A DNA stretch of 64,000 nt, from contig CAVZUK010000003.1 of NCBI GenBank assembly GCA_963778465.1, positions 186,001-250,000 on the forward strand. Direction: 5' to 3'. Below the pieces are notes generated by a model. The model was not told the origin of the DNA, ran no database searches, and worked only from the letters and a program-made list of their open reading frames with translations. Both the position numbers and the translations under genes were made by a program. This document shows, one piece after another, positions 53,782 through 62,139 of the stretch. The stretch's first letter is position 1. Every line of letters begins with the position of its first letter. This DNA is from CAVZBW01 sp963778465 (GTDB taxonomy: Bacteria > Actinomycetota > Acidimicrobiia > Acidimicrobiales > RAAP-2).

Positions 53782-54963
53782 CTATGTCGGGTCGGTGCGC
53801 CGGCCCCGGCGGCCGGTCCTGCGCATCGGGTCGTTGACGACGGCGGGCCGGCGGTAGTCGAACGACGAGTCCGGTTTACGCTGCGGAGGTCGTCGCGGGG
53901 CGACGGATCCCGGGGGGAGGTGGCTGCGGTGACCCGACCACGGCGCCGGGGGAGCCGTGAGGCGATCGGCGAGCCGGTACGAGACGGTCTCGTAGTTGAC
54001 CCTCCACCCGCGGAAGTCCGGCCACGCCTCTTCGGGGGTGCGCTCCATCTCGAAGCCGACGCCCTGCAGCATCGCCACGGCGTCCGCGAACTCCTCGAAG
54101 GTGAGCCGGATGGGCCCCTCGGGGTCGGGATCGAGATCGACCTCCCAGCCGATGGTGGTGGCGATGCGGTTGAGGGCCGTGAAACCCATGCGCAAGCAGA
54201 GCCGCGCCTTGGACGACGCGGTCGTCGGGCTGAGGGCGAGATGCATCGCCGCACCGTCGAGCACCGCGAGGAGACCGACCAGCCACGAGAACCACGGCTC
54301 GGGTGATCGGAAGAGCAGGAGCACCGGATACGTCGTGTGGGTCTCGGCAACCGCCGCCGACCACTCCTCCCATTGGGCGTAGAAGTCGGGGAGCGTGTCG
54401 GTGATGCCGACCAACTGGTGGCGTGCCAGGAGCTCGGGACCCCACGCCGGCACCCCGGCCCGGCTCTCGAGCATCGCCACGAGGCCCTCCCTCTGGCTGT
54501 AGGACGAGTACAGGGCGGGGAGGTACGCGATCTGGAGGGCCACGACGACCACCCAGATGGCGCCGACGCAGATGTCCACCGCCTCGTTCTCGGGGCCGCC
54601 CGTGTGGACGGCGCCGACCGTGAACAGCGCGGTCGTCGCTTGCAGCAGGCCTTCGGACAGGTCGTGCGTCGTCGGCTGGAGGATCAGCCCGAATCCGATG
54701 ATGAAGCACGCCGCCCAGAAGAGGAGCTGTGTCAGGAGGGCGAGGGGCGCGGTGGGCGCGAGTATCGCGTCCTTGGCCTCGTAGGTCGGGGCGAGACGGG
54801 AGATGGCGCCGACCGCGTCGCGGACCACGCGGTTGACCAACAGCGACGTCCGTTCGATGCCCCTCGGTCGGCGGGGCAGGACCATCGTGAAGAGCACGCT
54901 GGCCGTGTTGAGGATGACGACGAGCACGCCCAGGACGAAGAGCAGCCAATCCACGACCGTCAC
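53782..54963 (-). CDS. Two-helix-pore membrane protein with a degenerate channel filter
   Basis: 393 residues from GTG 54963 (upstream in-frame sequence lacks a good start). Helix 1 is VDWLLFVLGVLVVILNTASVLF, helix 2 LALLTQLLFWAACFIIGFGLIL, then ATTALFTVGAVHTGG, which aligns with an ion-channel pore loop but lacks TVGYG, and helix 3 ICVGAIWVVVVALQIAYLP. A 210-residue soluble C-terminal part has a further hydrophobic patch (FSWLVGLLAVLDGAAMHLAL) and WEVDLDPDPEGPIRLTFEEF. Related to the PF07885 group by layout; may not conduct K+. Confidence 0.65.
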   Translation of the reverse strand: MTVVDWLLFVLGVLVVILNTASVLFTMVLPRRPRGIERTSLLVNRVVRDAVGAISRLAPTYEAKDAILAPTAPLALLTQLLFWAACFIIGFGLILQPTTHDLSEGLLQATTALFTVGAVHTGGPENEAVDICVGAIWVVVVALQIAYLPALYSSYSQREGLVAMLESRAGVPAWGPELLARHQLVGITDTLPDFYAQWEEWSAAVAETHTTYPVLLLFRSPEPWFSWLVGLLAVLDGAAMHLALSPTTASSKARLCLRMGFTALNRIATTIGWEVDLDPDPEGPIRLTFEEFADAVAMLQGVGFEMERTPEEAWPDFRGWRVNYETVSYRLADRLTAPPAPWSGHRSHLPPGSVAPRRPPQRKPDSSFDYRRPAVVNDPMRRTGRRGRRTDPT

Positions 54964-55082
54964 CGATACCACAACCGGGCGGAGAGCCCGGCGCCCGCGT
55001 GACAGGCGGCGGCGGGTGCACCAAGCTGAGGGCCGGCGTGAGCGATGCGCCGGGCTGGGCATACGCACCTGGAGCGACGGAC

Positions 55083-55946
55083 ATGGGGGGAACACCGGTG
55101 GGTCGAACGGACGTCGGGGCGGCCCCGTCTCTCGAGCGGGCTCGCTCGCTCTACGAAGAGGTGATGTGCCGCCCGTATGACCTCCCGAGCAGCCCCGCGA
55201 GCGAGGCCGGGCTGCTCGGCTTCGTGTTCGGGGACCTCTGGGCCCGGCCCGGACTGAGCCGGCGAGACCGTCGATGGGTCACCGTCACCTGCACCTGCGC
55301 GGCGGACACGGTCGGCCCGATCGAAGCGAACATCTATGCCGCACTGGCGAGCGGCGACCTCAGCTTCGAGGAGCTCCGGGAGTTCGTGCTGCACTTTGCC
55401 GTGTACTGCGGCTGGCCCAAGGCCTCCTTCGCCGACCAGGTCCTCTGGCAACAGCAGGCCCGGCTCGCCGCGGAGCGGGGTGAACCGCCGCCGCCGGTGC
55501 GCCAACTCGAGACCTGGAACCCGGGGATGGACCCGGAGGAGCGCCTGCGGGGCGGGGAGGAGTCCTTCGCCGCCATCAACTGCGTGCCCGCGCCGGGGCG
55601 GACCAGCCCGTACACGACGGCGGGAATCTTGAACTTCGTCTTCGGAGAGGTCTGGCAGCGGCCCGGCCTGTCCCGGCGCGATCGCCGGTTCATCACGCTG
55701 GCCTGCGTCGGTGTCGACGACGCGGTCCTGCCCATCCGCTCCCACGTCTACTCGGCGCTCAAGACCCGAGACGTCTCCCACGCCGAGCTGCGCGAGCTGG
55801 TCCTCCACTTCGCCGCCTACGCCGGCTGGCCCAAGGCGTCGTTCCTCGACCAGGTCGTCGCCGAGTCGTGGGCGAACATCCAGGCCGAGGAATCCGTAGG
55901 GGCCGATGAGCCCGACGGGACGGGAGGGGCGGGAGCGGGCCGGTGA
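55083..55946 (+). CDS. Tandem carboxymuconolactone-decarboxylase-like protein
   Basis: 287 residues from ATG 55083, with GGAG nine bases before; GTG 55038 is an alternative. Two copies of the CMD/AhpD-like domain: GFVFGDLWARPGLSRRDRRWV with FEELREFVLHFAVYCGWPKA, then NFVFGEVWQRPGLSRRDRRFI with HAELRELVLHFAAYAGWPKA. The first copy has Asn where the second keeps His (IEANIYAAL versus IRSHVYSAL). Neither copy has the AhpD CxxC pair. Acts perhaps in ring-lactone decarboxylation or as a peroxidase-like oligomer. Cotranslated with the SDR. Confidence 0.85.
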   Translation: MGGTPVGRTDVGAAPSLERARSLYEEVMCRPYDLPSSPASEAGLLGFVFGDLWARPGLSRRDRRWVTVTCTCAADTVGPIEANIYAALASGDLSFEELREFVLHFAVYCGWPKASFADQVLWQQQARLAAERGEPPPPVRQLETWNPGMDPEERLRGGEESFAAINCVPAPGRTSPYTTAGILNFVFGEVWQRPGLSRRDRRFITLACVGVDDAVLPIRSHVYSALKTRDVSHAELRELVLHFAAYAGWPKASFLDQVVAESWANIQAEESVGADEPDGTGGAGAGR

Positions 55947-56743
55947 TCGCCGACCTCGCGGGACGCGTCGCCGTCGTGACGGGTGCGGCGAGCGGCATCG
56001 GTCGTGCCACGGCGATCGCCTTGGCGGAGGCCGAGGCCCGGGTCGTACTCGCCGACGTCAACGAGGAACGGCTGGGCTCGTGCCTGGACCACATCGGGGC
56101 GGGGGGAGGTCGAGCCATCGCTCGGCGCTGCGACGTGACGGAGGACGAGGACGTCGCCGACCTCCACTCCGCCGCGCTCTCGGCGTTCGGTCCCGTCGAT
56201 CTGGTCATGAGCAACGTGGGCGTCCTGGTCATGGGGAAGCCCACCGAGATCCCCCTCGACGCCTGGGAGCGGGTGCTCGACGTCAACCTCCTCTCGATCG
56301 TCCGGGCCATCCGGGAGTTCCTGCCGTCGATGCTCGACCGGAGCACGGGCCACTTCGTCAACACCGCGTCGACCGCCGGCCTCTGGGGCTACGGGTGCGA
56401 GCGCCTGCCCTACGTGGCGACCAAGGCGGCGGTCGTCACGGTGTCCGAGGCCCTGGCCGTCTACTGTCGCCCCTTCGGCATCGGGGTGACGTGTCTGTGC
56501 CCGGGTCCGGTCAGGACCAACATCGCCGAGCAGATCACCGTCTACGGCGAGCTCGGGCCCATCTCCTCCCCGCCCCTCCCGATGCTCGAGCCCGAGGCCG
56601 TCGCCCGGCAGGTCCTCGAGGCCGTCGCGCAGGATCGGTTCCTCGTCCCGACCAATCCCGAGGTCTTTGACATCCTGCGCCATCGCGCCGCCGACCCGGA
56701 GGGGTTCATCGGTGAGCTCGTGGAGAGCCGCAGGGATCGATGA
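55943..56743 (+). CDS. Short-chain dehydrogenase/reductase
   Basis: 266 residues from GTG 55943, overlapping the previous stop (GTGA). Classical SDR: VAVVTGAASGIGRATAIAL (cofactor), RCDVTEDEDV, VMSNVGVLVMG, catalytic Ser in VNTASTAGLWG, Tyr-Lys in LPYVATKAAVV, then LCPGPVRTNI. The Asp in VLADVN suggests NAD+ rather than NADP+. Oxidises a secondary alcohol, or reduces the ketone. Confidence 0.92.
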   Translation: MIADLAGRVAVVTGAASGIGRATAIALAEAEARVVLADVNEERLGSCLDHIGAGGGRAIARRCDVTEDEDVADLHSAALSAFGPVDLVMSNVGVLVMGKPTEIPLDAWERVLDVNLLSIVRAIREFLPSMLDRSTGHFVNTASTAGLWGYGCERLPYVATKAAVVTVSEALAVYCRPFGIGVTCLCPGPVRTNIAEQITVYGELGPISSPPLPMLEPEAVARQVLEAVAQDRFLVPTNPEVFDILRHRAADPEGFIGELVESRRDR

Positions 56744-56801
56744 GGCGCACGGATCGATGAGACCCACGGATCGATGAGCCGCAGGGATCGATGAGGCGCG
56801 A
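56727..56801 (+). repeat. 17-bp tandem repeat, four copies, across a gene junction
   Basis: The core GGATCGATGAG occurs at 56734, 56751, 56768 and 56785, exactly 17 bases apart, with a more variable six-base remainder (GCGCAC, ACCCAC, CCGCAG, GCGCGA). The first copy holds the SDR stop and the last holds the start codon of the next gene, so every copy carries an ATGA overlap motif. Confidence 0.88.
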
Positions 56802-57666
56802 CGGCCCCAGGGTGGGCTTCATCGGACTGGGAAGCCAGGGCGCACCGATGGCGAGAGCCATCGTCGAGGCGGGGTTTCCGACGACCCTGTGGGCCCGCAG
56901 AGCCGAGTCGCTGGAGCCGTTCCGCGGCAGCGCCGAGATCTCGGACAGCCCGGCGTCCCTTGCGAGCACCGTCGACGTGGTCGGAGTCTGCGTCCTGGCC
57001 GACTCCGACGTCGAGGAGGTCGTGATCGGCGAGGACGGACTGCTCGGCGGGTTGCGGCGCGGTGCCGTCGTGGCCATCCACAGCACGGTCCATCCGGACA
57101 CCTGCGCCCGCATCGCCGACGTCGTCGCCCGGGTCGGTGCCGACGTCCTCGACGCGCCGGTCAGCGGGGGTGCTCCGGCGGTCGAGGCCCGCCGCCTGCT
57201 CGTCATGGTCGGGGGAGATCCCGGCGTCTTGGAGCGCGTCCGGCCCGTCCTCTCGAGCTTCGGCAACCCGATCGTCCACCTCGGACCGATCGGCGCCGGG
57301 CAGATGGGCAAGCTGGTCAACAACGTGCTCTTCACGAGCACCATGTCCTTGGCGCATCAGGCGATCCGGCTGGCGACCTCTCTCGAGCTCGACCCCGACG
57401 CCCTGATCGCGGCCCTCTCGTGTGGGAGCAGCCGCAGCTACGCCCTCGAGACGTACCGGGGCTTCCGCACCCAGCTCGGGGTTCCCGGGTCCCCCGTCGA
57501 GGGCGTCGCCAAGCTGTTGGGCAAGGACCTCGAGCTGCTGCGAGGGCTCGAGGCCGCCCGCCACGTCGACGCCGAGCTGCTGAAGGACTGTGCCGCGGCG
57601 CTGATCGAGGAGATGGCCGGTCCCGGAGACCCGCCCGGCCCACGGGAGCGCGGGAAAGGCGGCTGA
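56791..57666 (+). CDS. Beta-hydroxyacid dehydrogenase (3-hydroxyisobutyrate dehydrogenase family)
   Basis: 291 residues from ATG 56791. N-terminal Rossmann motif VGFIGLGSQGAPMARAI, substrate motif DAPVSGGAPAVEARRL (about 120), catalytic Lys in GAGQMGKLVNNVLF (about 170), then an all-alpha dimerisation domain with VAKLLGKDLELL. Oxidises short beta-hydroxyacids with NAD(P)+. Its start lies inside the last copy of a 17-bp repeat, so the ribosome-binding region is itself repeat sequence (CAGGGAT). Confidence 0.9.
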   Translation: MRRDGPRVGFIGLGSQGAPMARAIVEAGFPTTLWARRAESLEPFRGSAEISDSPASLASTVDVVGVCVLADSDVEEVVIGEDGLLGGLRRGAVVAIHSTVHPDTCARIADVVARVGADVLDAPVSGGAPAVEARRLLVMVGGDPGVLERVRPVLSSFGNPIVHLGPIGAGQMGKLVNNVLFTSTMSLAHQAIRLATSLELDPDALIAALSCGSSRSYALETYRGFRTQLGVPGSPVEGVAKLLGKDLELLRGLEAARHVDAELLKDCAAALIEEMAGPGDPPGPRERGKGG

Positions 57667-57669
57667 GGC

Positions 57670-58761
57670 TCAGGCGGACCCGTCATCACCGGCCACCTCG
57701 ACCCGGGTCCCCGGTACCGAGCGTCGCAGCCGGGTCGCCACCGATCCGAAGAGCCTCTCGCCCAGCCGGGACCGGTGTCGGGCGACCACCACCACCGAGG
57801 CCTCCTGCGCACGAGCGAGCTCGGAGAGCGCCTCGGGAACCGACGCGCCCTGGACCTCGACGAAGGTCCCTCCCAGCTCGTCGGTGAGCCCTCGGTAGCG
57901 CTCGAGCACGCCCTCGAGACGTCGCTCCGTGGCGTCGATCACGTCGACGTGAGCGACGAGGAGCTCGGCGTCCTCGTCCCTGGCGATCTGAGCTGCTCGT
58001 CGGATCACCGAGTCCCCCGAGCGAGATCCGCTGATGCCCGCCACGACCTTCGGAGCGGACTGCTCGGGCAGCATGCCGCGCCGGGCGAGGAGGTCGGGTC
58101 CGACCTGGTCCAGGGTGCCGTCCACCCAGGCCCGCCCCAGTTCGGCGAGCGCCTCCAAGTTGGACGACCGGAAGTAGTCCGCCAGGGCGCCGCCCACCCT
58201 CTCCGCGGAGTAGACCTTGCCCGCCACGATGCGTTGGCGAAGGGCCGCCGGCGACATCGTCACGAGGACGACCTCGCCGGATCTCACGATCTCGTCGGGG
58301 ACGAACTCGACCGTCCCCACGCCGGTGATCTGCGCCGCGTACTCGCGCACCGACAGGAGATTGGCGACGTTGGCCGTCGTGAGCACCGTCACCCCGGCGT
58401 CCAGGATCTCGCCGACGTCTTCCCATCGACGTCGGTCCCCTTCCGGCCGGGTGTGTGCCAGCTCGTCGACGACTACGACGTCGGCCCGGCTGGCGATCAC
58501 GGCGGCGACGTCCATGTCCTCGAACGTGGCGCCCCGGTAGGAGACGAGGGCCGGGGGGACCACGTCGAGGTCCCCGAGCTGCCGGCGGGTCTCGGTGCGC
58601 CCGTGGCGCTCGATCCAGCCGACGACGACCCGGTCTCCCGCCTGGAGCCGGCGCCAGGCCTCGGCCAGCATCGAGTAGGTCTTGCCGACCCCCGGAGCCA
58701 TCCCGAGGTACGTGTGCAATCGCCCCGGACGGGCGTCGCCTGGAGGGATCGGGTTCACCAT
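57670..58761 (-). CDS. Orphan KdpD-type sensor: N-terminal KdpD domain plus USP domain
   Basis: 363 residues from ATG 58761. It contains only the cytoplasmic N-terminal part of KdpD: Walker-A LGMAPGVGKTYSMLAEA, GWIERHGRTETRRQLG, VVVVDELAHTRPEGDRRRW, TTANVANLLSVREYAAQITGV, then a universal-stress-type domain (VVAGISGSRSGDSVIRRAAQI, VVVARHRSRLGERLFGSVA). There are no membrane helices, histidine-kinase or GAF domains, and no kdp operon nearby. In other bacteria the USP domain binds c-di-AMP. It may be a soluble K+/c-di-AMP-responsive factor for the channel and antiporter genes. Confidence 0.85.
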   Translation of the reverse strand: MVNPIPPGDARPGRLHTYLGMAPGVGKTYSMLAEAWRRLQAGDRVVVGWIERHGRTETRRQLGDLDVVPPALVSYRGATFEDMDVAAVIASRADVVVVDELAHTRPEGDRRRWEDVGEILDAGVTVLTTANVANLLSVREYAAQITGVGTVEFVPDEIVRSGEVVLVTMSPAALRQRIVAGKVYSAERVGGALADYFRSSNLEALAELGRAWVDGTLDQVGPDLLARRGMLPEQSAPKVVAGISGSRSGDSVIRRAAQIARDEDAELLVAHVDVIDATERRLEGVLERYRGLTDELGGTFVEVQGASVPEALSELARAQEASVVVVARHRSRLGERLFGSVATRLRRSVPGTRVEVAGDDGSA

Positions 58762-58801
58762 GGCCAGTCGGGACGCGACCGAGAGAGGATGAGCCCCGAC
58801 C

Positions 58802-60004
58802 CTACGCCGGGGCCGGTGAGTGGCCCGCGCCCGGGGAGTGCCCCTCGTCGTGCGCGCGTCCCTCGTCTGGAGAGCCACCCATGCTCTTGAGCATGGTCAG
58901 ACCGCCGGTGTGGAAGAAGCGGTAGACCAGGCCGGCCGCCACGATCAGGAAGATGATGTTGAGGACCGTCGTGTAGTTCCAATGGATCGACGTCTCGGCC
59001 ACCTTGGCGTCACGGGTGGTGGGGATGAGGCCCAGCCCCCCGAAGATCAGCTCGACCGCGTAGCCGGCGAGGACCATCGTGGCGTAGAACGTGGCCAGGA
59101 TGAACAGCATCATCCTGGTGCCGTAGTACTTCTTGTAGATCAAGAGGATCGGCACGATGATCAGGTCGGCGAAGATGAAGGCCACCACGCCCCCGAAGCT
59201 GATGCCGCCGTTCCACAGCACGCCCGCCAGGGGGACGTTGCCGATCGAGCACACGAAGCTGAGCATGCTGACGATGGGACCGATCAGCGGACCCCAGATC
59301 TTGGCCACGACGGGGTCGCTCGTGAAGAAGAGGTGGCTCCAGAAGCTGTCGGGCACCCAGGCCGCCACGGCTCCGGCGATGAGCAGCCCGAGCACGACGT
59401 CGCGCAGCACCGCGGCCCACTCCATGACGAAGATGTGGGACACGGAGGTCACCGCCCTGCGGGAGCGCAGTCGGCGCCAGAGGCTCCCCGTCTCCTGCAC
59501 GCTCATGTCCATCGCCGCGTGTCCCTCCATCGAACCGGCGAGCCCCTTCTCCGCCTGGGCCCTCGCCGCATCCAGCAGGCGCTGACGCAGGAAGAGGCGG
59601 AAGAGCACAGCCAGCAGCACGATCATCAGGGGGCCGCCGACGAACTCCGCCGCAGTGAACTGCCAACCGAGGATCAGGGCCAGGATGATCCCGAGCTCGA
59701 TGACCAGGTTCGTCGAGGCGATCTCGAAGGCCATGGCCGCGGTGAAGCTGGCGCCCTTGCGGAAGAGCGACCGGGCCAGGGCAACTGCGGCGTACGAGCA
59801 GGAGGACGACGCGATGCCGAAGCCGGTGGCCGCGGCCAGGGCCTTGGGTCGGTCGCTGCCCAACAGGCCGACGACGGTGCTGCGGCGGACGACGGCCTGC
59901 ACGGCGGCCGAGAGCACGAAGCCCAGGATGAGTGCCCAGAGGATCTGCCAGGTCATCGACCCGCTGATGGTCAGTGCGTGCCCGAGTGCGTCGATCAAGC
60001 GCAC
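58802..60004 (-). CDS. PF03773-type permease
   Basis: 400 residues from GTG 60004, with AAGGGAGGA upstream. About eight to ten helices; signature GIASSSCSYAAVALARSLFRKGA then FEIASTNLVIELGIIL, and a matching second half MLSFVCSIGNVPLAGVLWNGG. An interhelical loop of about 50 residues (QAEKGLAGSMEGHAAMDMSVQ) lies between the halves and the C-terminus is Gly/His/Asp-rich (DEGHSPGAGHSPAP). The family (DUF318/ArsP-like) includes organoarsenical and other effluxers. Downstream of it on the same strand lies the orphan KdpD gene (gap 40 bases). Confidence 0.83.
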   Translation of the reverse strand: MRLIDALGHALTISGSMTWQILWALILGFVLSAAVQAVVRRSTVVGLLGSDRPKALAAATGFGIASSSCSYAAVALARSLFRKGASFTAAMAFEIASTNLVIELGIILALILGWQFTAAEFVGGPLMIVLLAVLFRLFLRQRLLDAARAQAEKGLAGSMEGHAAMDMSVQETGSLWRRLRSRRAVTSVSHIFVMEWAAVLRDVVLGLLIAGAVAAWVPDSFWSHLFFTSDPVVAKIWGPLIGPIVSMLSFVCSIGNVPLAGVLWNGGISFGGVVAFIFADLIIVPILLIYKKYYGTRMMLFILATFYATMVLAGYAVELIFGGLGLIPTTRDAKVAETSIHWNYTTVLNIIFLIVAAGLVYRFFHTGGLTMLKSMGGSPDEGRAHDEGHSPGAGHSPAPA

Positions 60005-60092
60005 GCGGTCCTCCCTTCACGCTTGCCGCAGGCCTCGAGCATATGGCTGACCGCCGGGGCCGAAATCCTTTGGTCGTGCCAGAGTGGAGGGC

Positions 60093-60734
60093 ATGCGTGG
60101 TCGCCATCGCCACCCTGTCTTTGCCCGGTTGTACGGGACGCTCTCCAAGAGCGCGGAGAAGGCCGGGATCGCGGACCACCGGCAGGAGGCCCTCGCCGGA
60201 TTGCGTGGGCGGGTGATCGAGGTGGGTGCCGGCAACGGGCTCAACTTCGCTCACTACCCGCCGGAGGTGACCGAGGTCGTAGCCGTCGAGCCGGAGCCCT
60301 ATCTCCGGTCCAAGGCTGCGGCCGCCGCAGCTCTCGCCCACGTCCCCGTGCGGGTCGTCGAGGGCTCGGCCGAAGACCTGCCCGTGGAGGGCGGCACCTT
60401 CGATGCCGCCGTGGCCTCCCTGGTCCTCTGCTCGGTCTCCGATCCGGAGCGGTCGCTTGCGGAGATCCGAAGGGTCCTCCGGCCCGGGGGCGAGCTGCGC
60501 TACTACGAGCACGTCAGGGCGGAGGCGGCCGACCAAGCGGCCTTCCAGGATCGGGTGGATCGGATCTGGCCGATCTTCGTCGGCGGTTGCCACTGCAACC
60601 GGGACACGCCGGGGGCCATCCGCCGAGCCGGCTTCCGCGTCGAGAGCGAGCGGCGATTCCTCTTTCAGCCGTGCGTCATCTCGAAGGCGGTCGCGCCGCA
60701 CGTCATCGGTACGGCGACGCTACCGACCGACTGA
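60093..60734 (+). CDS. Class I SAM-dependent methyltransferase
   Basis: 213 residues from ATG 60093; GTG 60084 is an in-frame alternative. Motif I GRVIEVGAGNGLNFAHYPP, acidic loop VVAVEPEPYLR, VEGSAEDLPVEGGTFDAAV, then EIRRVLRPGGELRYYEHVRAE. The C-terminus has GGCHCNRDTPGAIRRAGF, recalling methyltransferases of the UbiE/phosphatidylethanolamine type. Divergent from the permease. Confidence 0.87.
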   Translation: MRGRHRHPVFARLYGTLSKSAEKAGIADHRQEALAGLRGRVIEVGAGNGLNFAHYPPEVTEVVAVEPEPYLRSKAAAAAALAHVPVRVVEGSAEDLPVEGGTFDAAVASLVLCSVSDPERSLAEIRRVLRPGGELRYYEHVRAEAADQAAFQDRVDRIWPIFVGGCHCNRDTPGAIRRAGFRVESERRFLFQPCVISKAVAPHVIGTATLPTD

Positions 60735-60824
60735 CCGCCCTGGGCCGGCAGCCGCCCCTGTAGACCCCTCGCCGGACCCGACGGCCTTCAGGAATCGCGG
60801 GCCGCCGCAATCCTGCAGATCTCG

Positions 60825-60887
60825 CCCTTCGTAGGTAACTCCGATTGGCGTCACCACTCAGCGCGTGGTGCGACGAAGGGAGAGGGC
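60825..60887 (+). promoter_or_regulatory. Leader structure masking the ribosome-binding site
   Basis: Outer arms CCCTTCGT (60825-60832) and ACGAAGGG (60873-60880) enclose a nested hairpin CACCAC (60852-60857)/GTGGTG (60865-60870). The right outer arm contains the AAGGG of the ribosome-binding site for GTG 60888, so the fold would hide it. Confidence 0.45.
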
Positions 60888-61415
60888 GTGAGGAAGGCGA
60901 CCGGTGAGCAGATCCGAGTGAGGGTTCGAAGGATTGCCTGCGTGGGCACACTCCTCGGGATGTCGGCAGCCCTGGGCTACGCACTGCCCGGCTCGGCCGG
61001 CGCCTCTTCGAGCCCCTCACCCACCAAGGACCCCGGCATCTCCTTCAGCACGAAGAACATCAAGGGTCTCGGCGAGGTCGTCGTCGACGGTCGCGGACAT
61101 ACGGTCTACGTCCTCACGGGGGACGGCAAGTCGAACCTCCCCTGTACCGACGCCAGTGGCTGCACGAAGATCTGGCCGGACCTCCCTCTGCCCGACGGCA
61201 CCAAGTCGGCGAAGACCGGATCGGGACTCAAGAGCTCCCTGCTCGGCGCGAAGAAGCTGAGCGACGGCGAGACCTATCCCACCTACAGCGGCTGGCTCAT
61301 GTACGAGTTCGCGGGTGACATGGGGCCGGGCACCGCGATGGGACAGGCTGTCAAGAGCTTTGGTGGGTACTGGTGGGCGCTCGGCCCGAACGGAAAGCCC
61401 ATTACGAAGATGTGA
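60888..61415 (+). CDS. Secreted COG4315-type protein (secreted repeat PF03640)
   Basis: 175 residues from GTG 60888 with AAGGGAGAGG upstream. Signal peptide CVGTLLGMSAALGYALPGSAGAS, no lipobox Cys. Two repeat units: GLGEVVVDGRGHTVYVLTGDGKS with CTDASGCTKIWPDLPLPDG, then YSGWLMYEFAGDMGPG with FGGYWWALGPNGKPI. The Y-x-[FWYL]-x-x-D motif is seen twice (VYVLTGD, MYEFAGD). Periplasmic or cell-surface role unknown; some homologues bind metals or haem. Confidence 0.85.
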   Translation: MRKATGEQIRVRVRRIACVGTLLGMSAALGYALPGSAGASSSPSPTKDPGISFSTKNIKGLGEVVVDGRGHTVYVLTGDGKSNLPCTDASGCTKIWPDLPLPDGTKSAKTGSGLKSSLLGAKKLSDGETYPTYSGWLMYEFAGDMGPGTAMGQAVKSFGGYWWALGPNGKPITKM

Positions 61416-61456
61416 CAGGGCTCCTCGTCCCCGAGGGTCTGCGCGATCGTCGAGCC

Positions 61457-61990
61457 TCAGAGAGGCACGTGCGACAGGGCCCGAAGAGCCTCGAGCGAGC
61501 CCTCGGTCTCCCCTGCCAGCTCGCGCCGCACGAAGACCTCGAGAGCGAGCTCGTGCGCGATCAGGAGATCGATCGTCGGAGCGTCGCGTTCCTCCACCAG
61601 CGCCCGCAGCTCAACGTAATACTGCAAGTACTCTGCGGCTAGGCGAGGTATCGGCTCGAGGACCGCCGGATAGTCCGCTTCGCCACCGTCTCGAGTCACG
61701 TCGAGTGGGGCAGGCTCACCATCCGTCGGGACCCCGATCCGCTCCATGCTCGGCTCGAGGAGCTTCCGGGTCGAATCCTCCAGAACGGCCAGAGCCTCGA
61801 GCTTCGCCCGATGCTCGGGGTTCGCGGTGTGACGGGCCAGGGATGAGAAGTACGCATGGCCAAGTGCCTCACCTTGGTGAGCCTTGATCCAAAGCTCGGA
61901 CTCTCGGTCGGACTGCCTGTCCGAGTGCTTCTGGCCCGAGTGCTTCTGGCCCGAGTGCTTCTGGCCCGAGTGCTTCTGGCTCTGCGCCAT
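61457..61990 (-). CDS. Ferritin-like helical-bundle protein with His-rich repeat N-terminus
   Basis: 177 residues from ATG 61990, with AAGGGGGG upstream. N-terminus is MAQS followed by four QKHSG/D units, giving a His every five residues. The rest is a helical bundle: ELWIKAHQGEALGHAYFSSLARHT, HRAKLEALAVLEDSTRKLLEP, AEYLQYYVELRALVEERDAP, IAHELALEVFVRREL. Spacing of Glu and His (EALGH, LEDST, HELALE) fits a ferritin-like diiron fold, not confirmed. Convergent with the secreted protein gene. Confidence 0.6.
   Translation of the reverse strand: MAQSQKHSGQKHSGQKHSGQKHSDRQSDRESELWIKAHQGEALGHAYFSSLARHTANPEHRAKLEALAVLEDSTRKLLEPSMERIGVPTDGEPAPLDVTRDGGEADYPAVLEPIPRLAAEYLQYYVELRALVEERDAPTIDLLIAHELALEVFVRRELAGETEGSLEALRALSHVPL
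61920..61979 (-). repeat. 15-bp in-frame tandem repeat, four copies
   Basis: Unit YCCGAGTGCTTCTGG on the plus strand, starting at 61920, 61935, 61950 and 61965, with only the first base of the first copy different. It encodes QKHSG-type pentapeptides on the minus strand. Near-identity means recent expansion by slippage. Confidence 0.9.
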
Positions 61991-62125
61991 GTTGCAGCCC
62001 CCCTTGATGCACCGACTTGGCGACGCTACACCCGAGCGTCGCATTCGGGCCCCTCCCCTCTCGTCGACCCCCGTCGCGGGCGTGAGGAGCACCGTGGCCG
62101 TGAAGAGCTCCGTGGGCACGAGCAA

Positions 62126-62139
62126 TACGATGAGACATG
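62126..62139 (+). promoter_or_regulatory. Candidate leaderless promoter
   Basis: TACGAT (62126-62131) is five bases before ATG 62137, and no ribosome-binding site is present. This is compatible with transcription starting at or next to the start codon. Confidence 0.35.

Noticed and set aside
56727..56801. Possible CRISPR-like array
   Set aside because: Unit and spacing (17 bases total) are far too short and there is no true spacer or cas gene.
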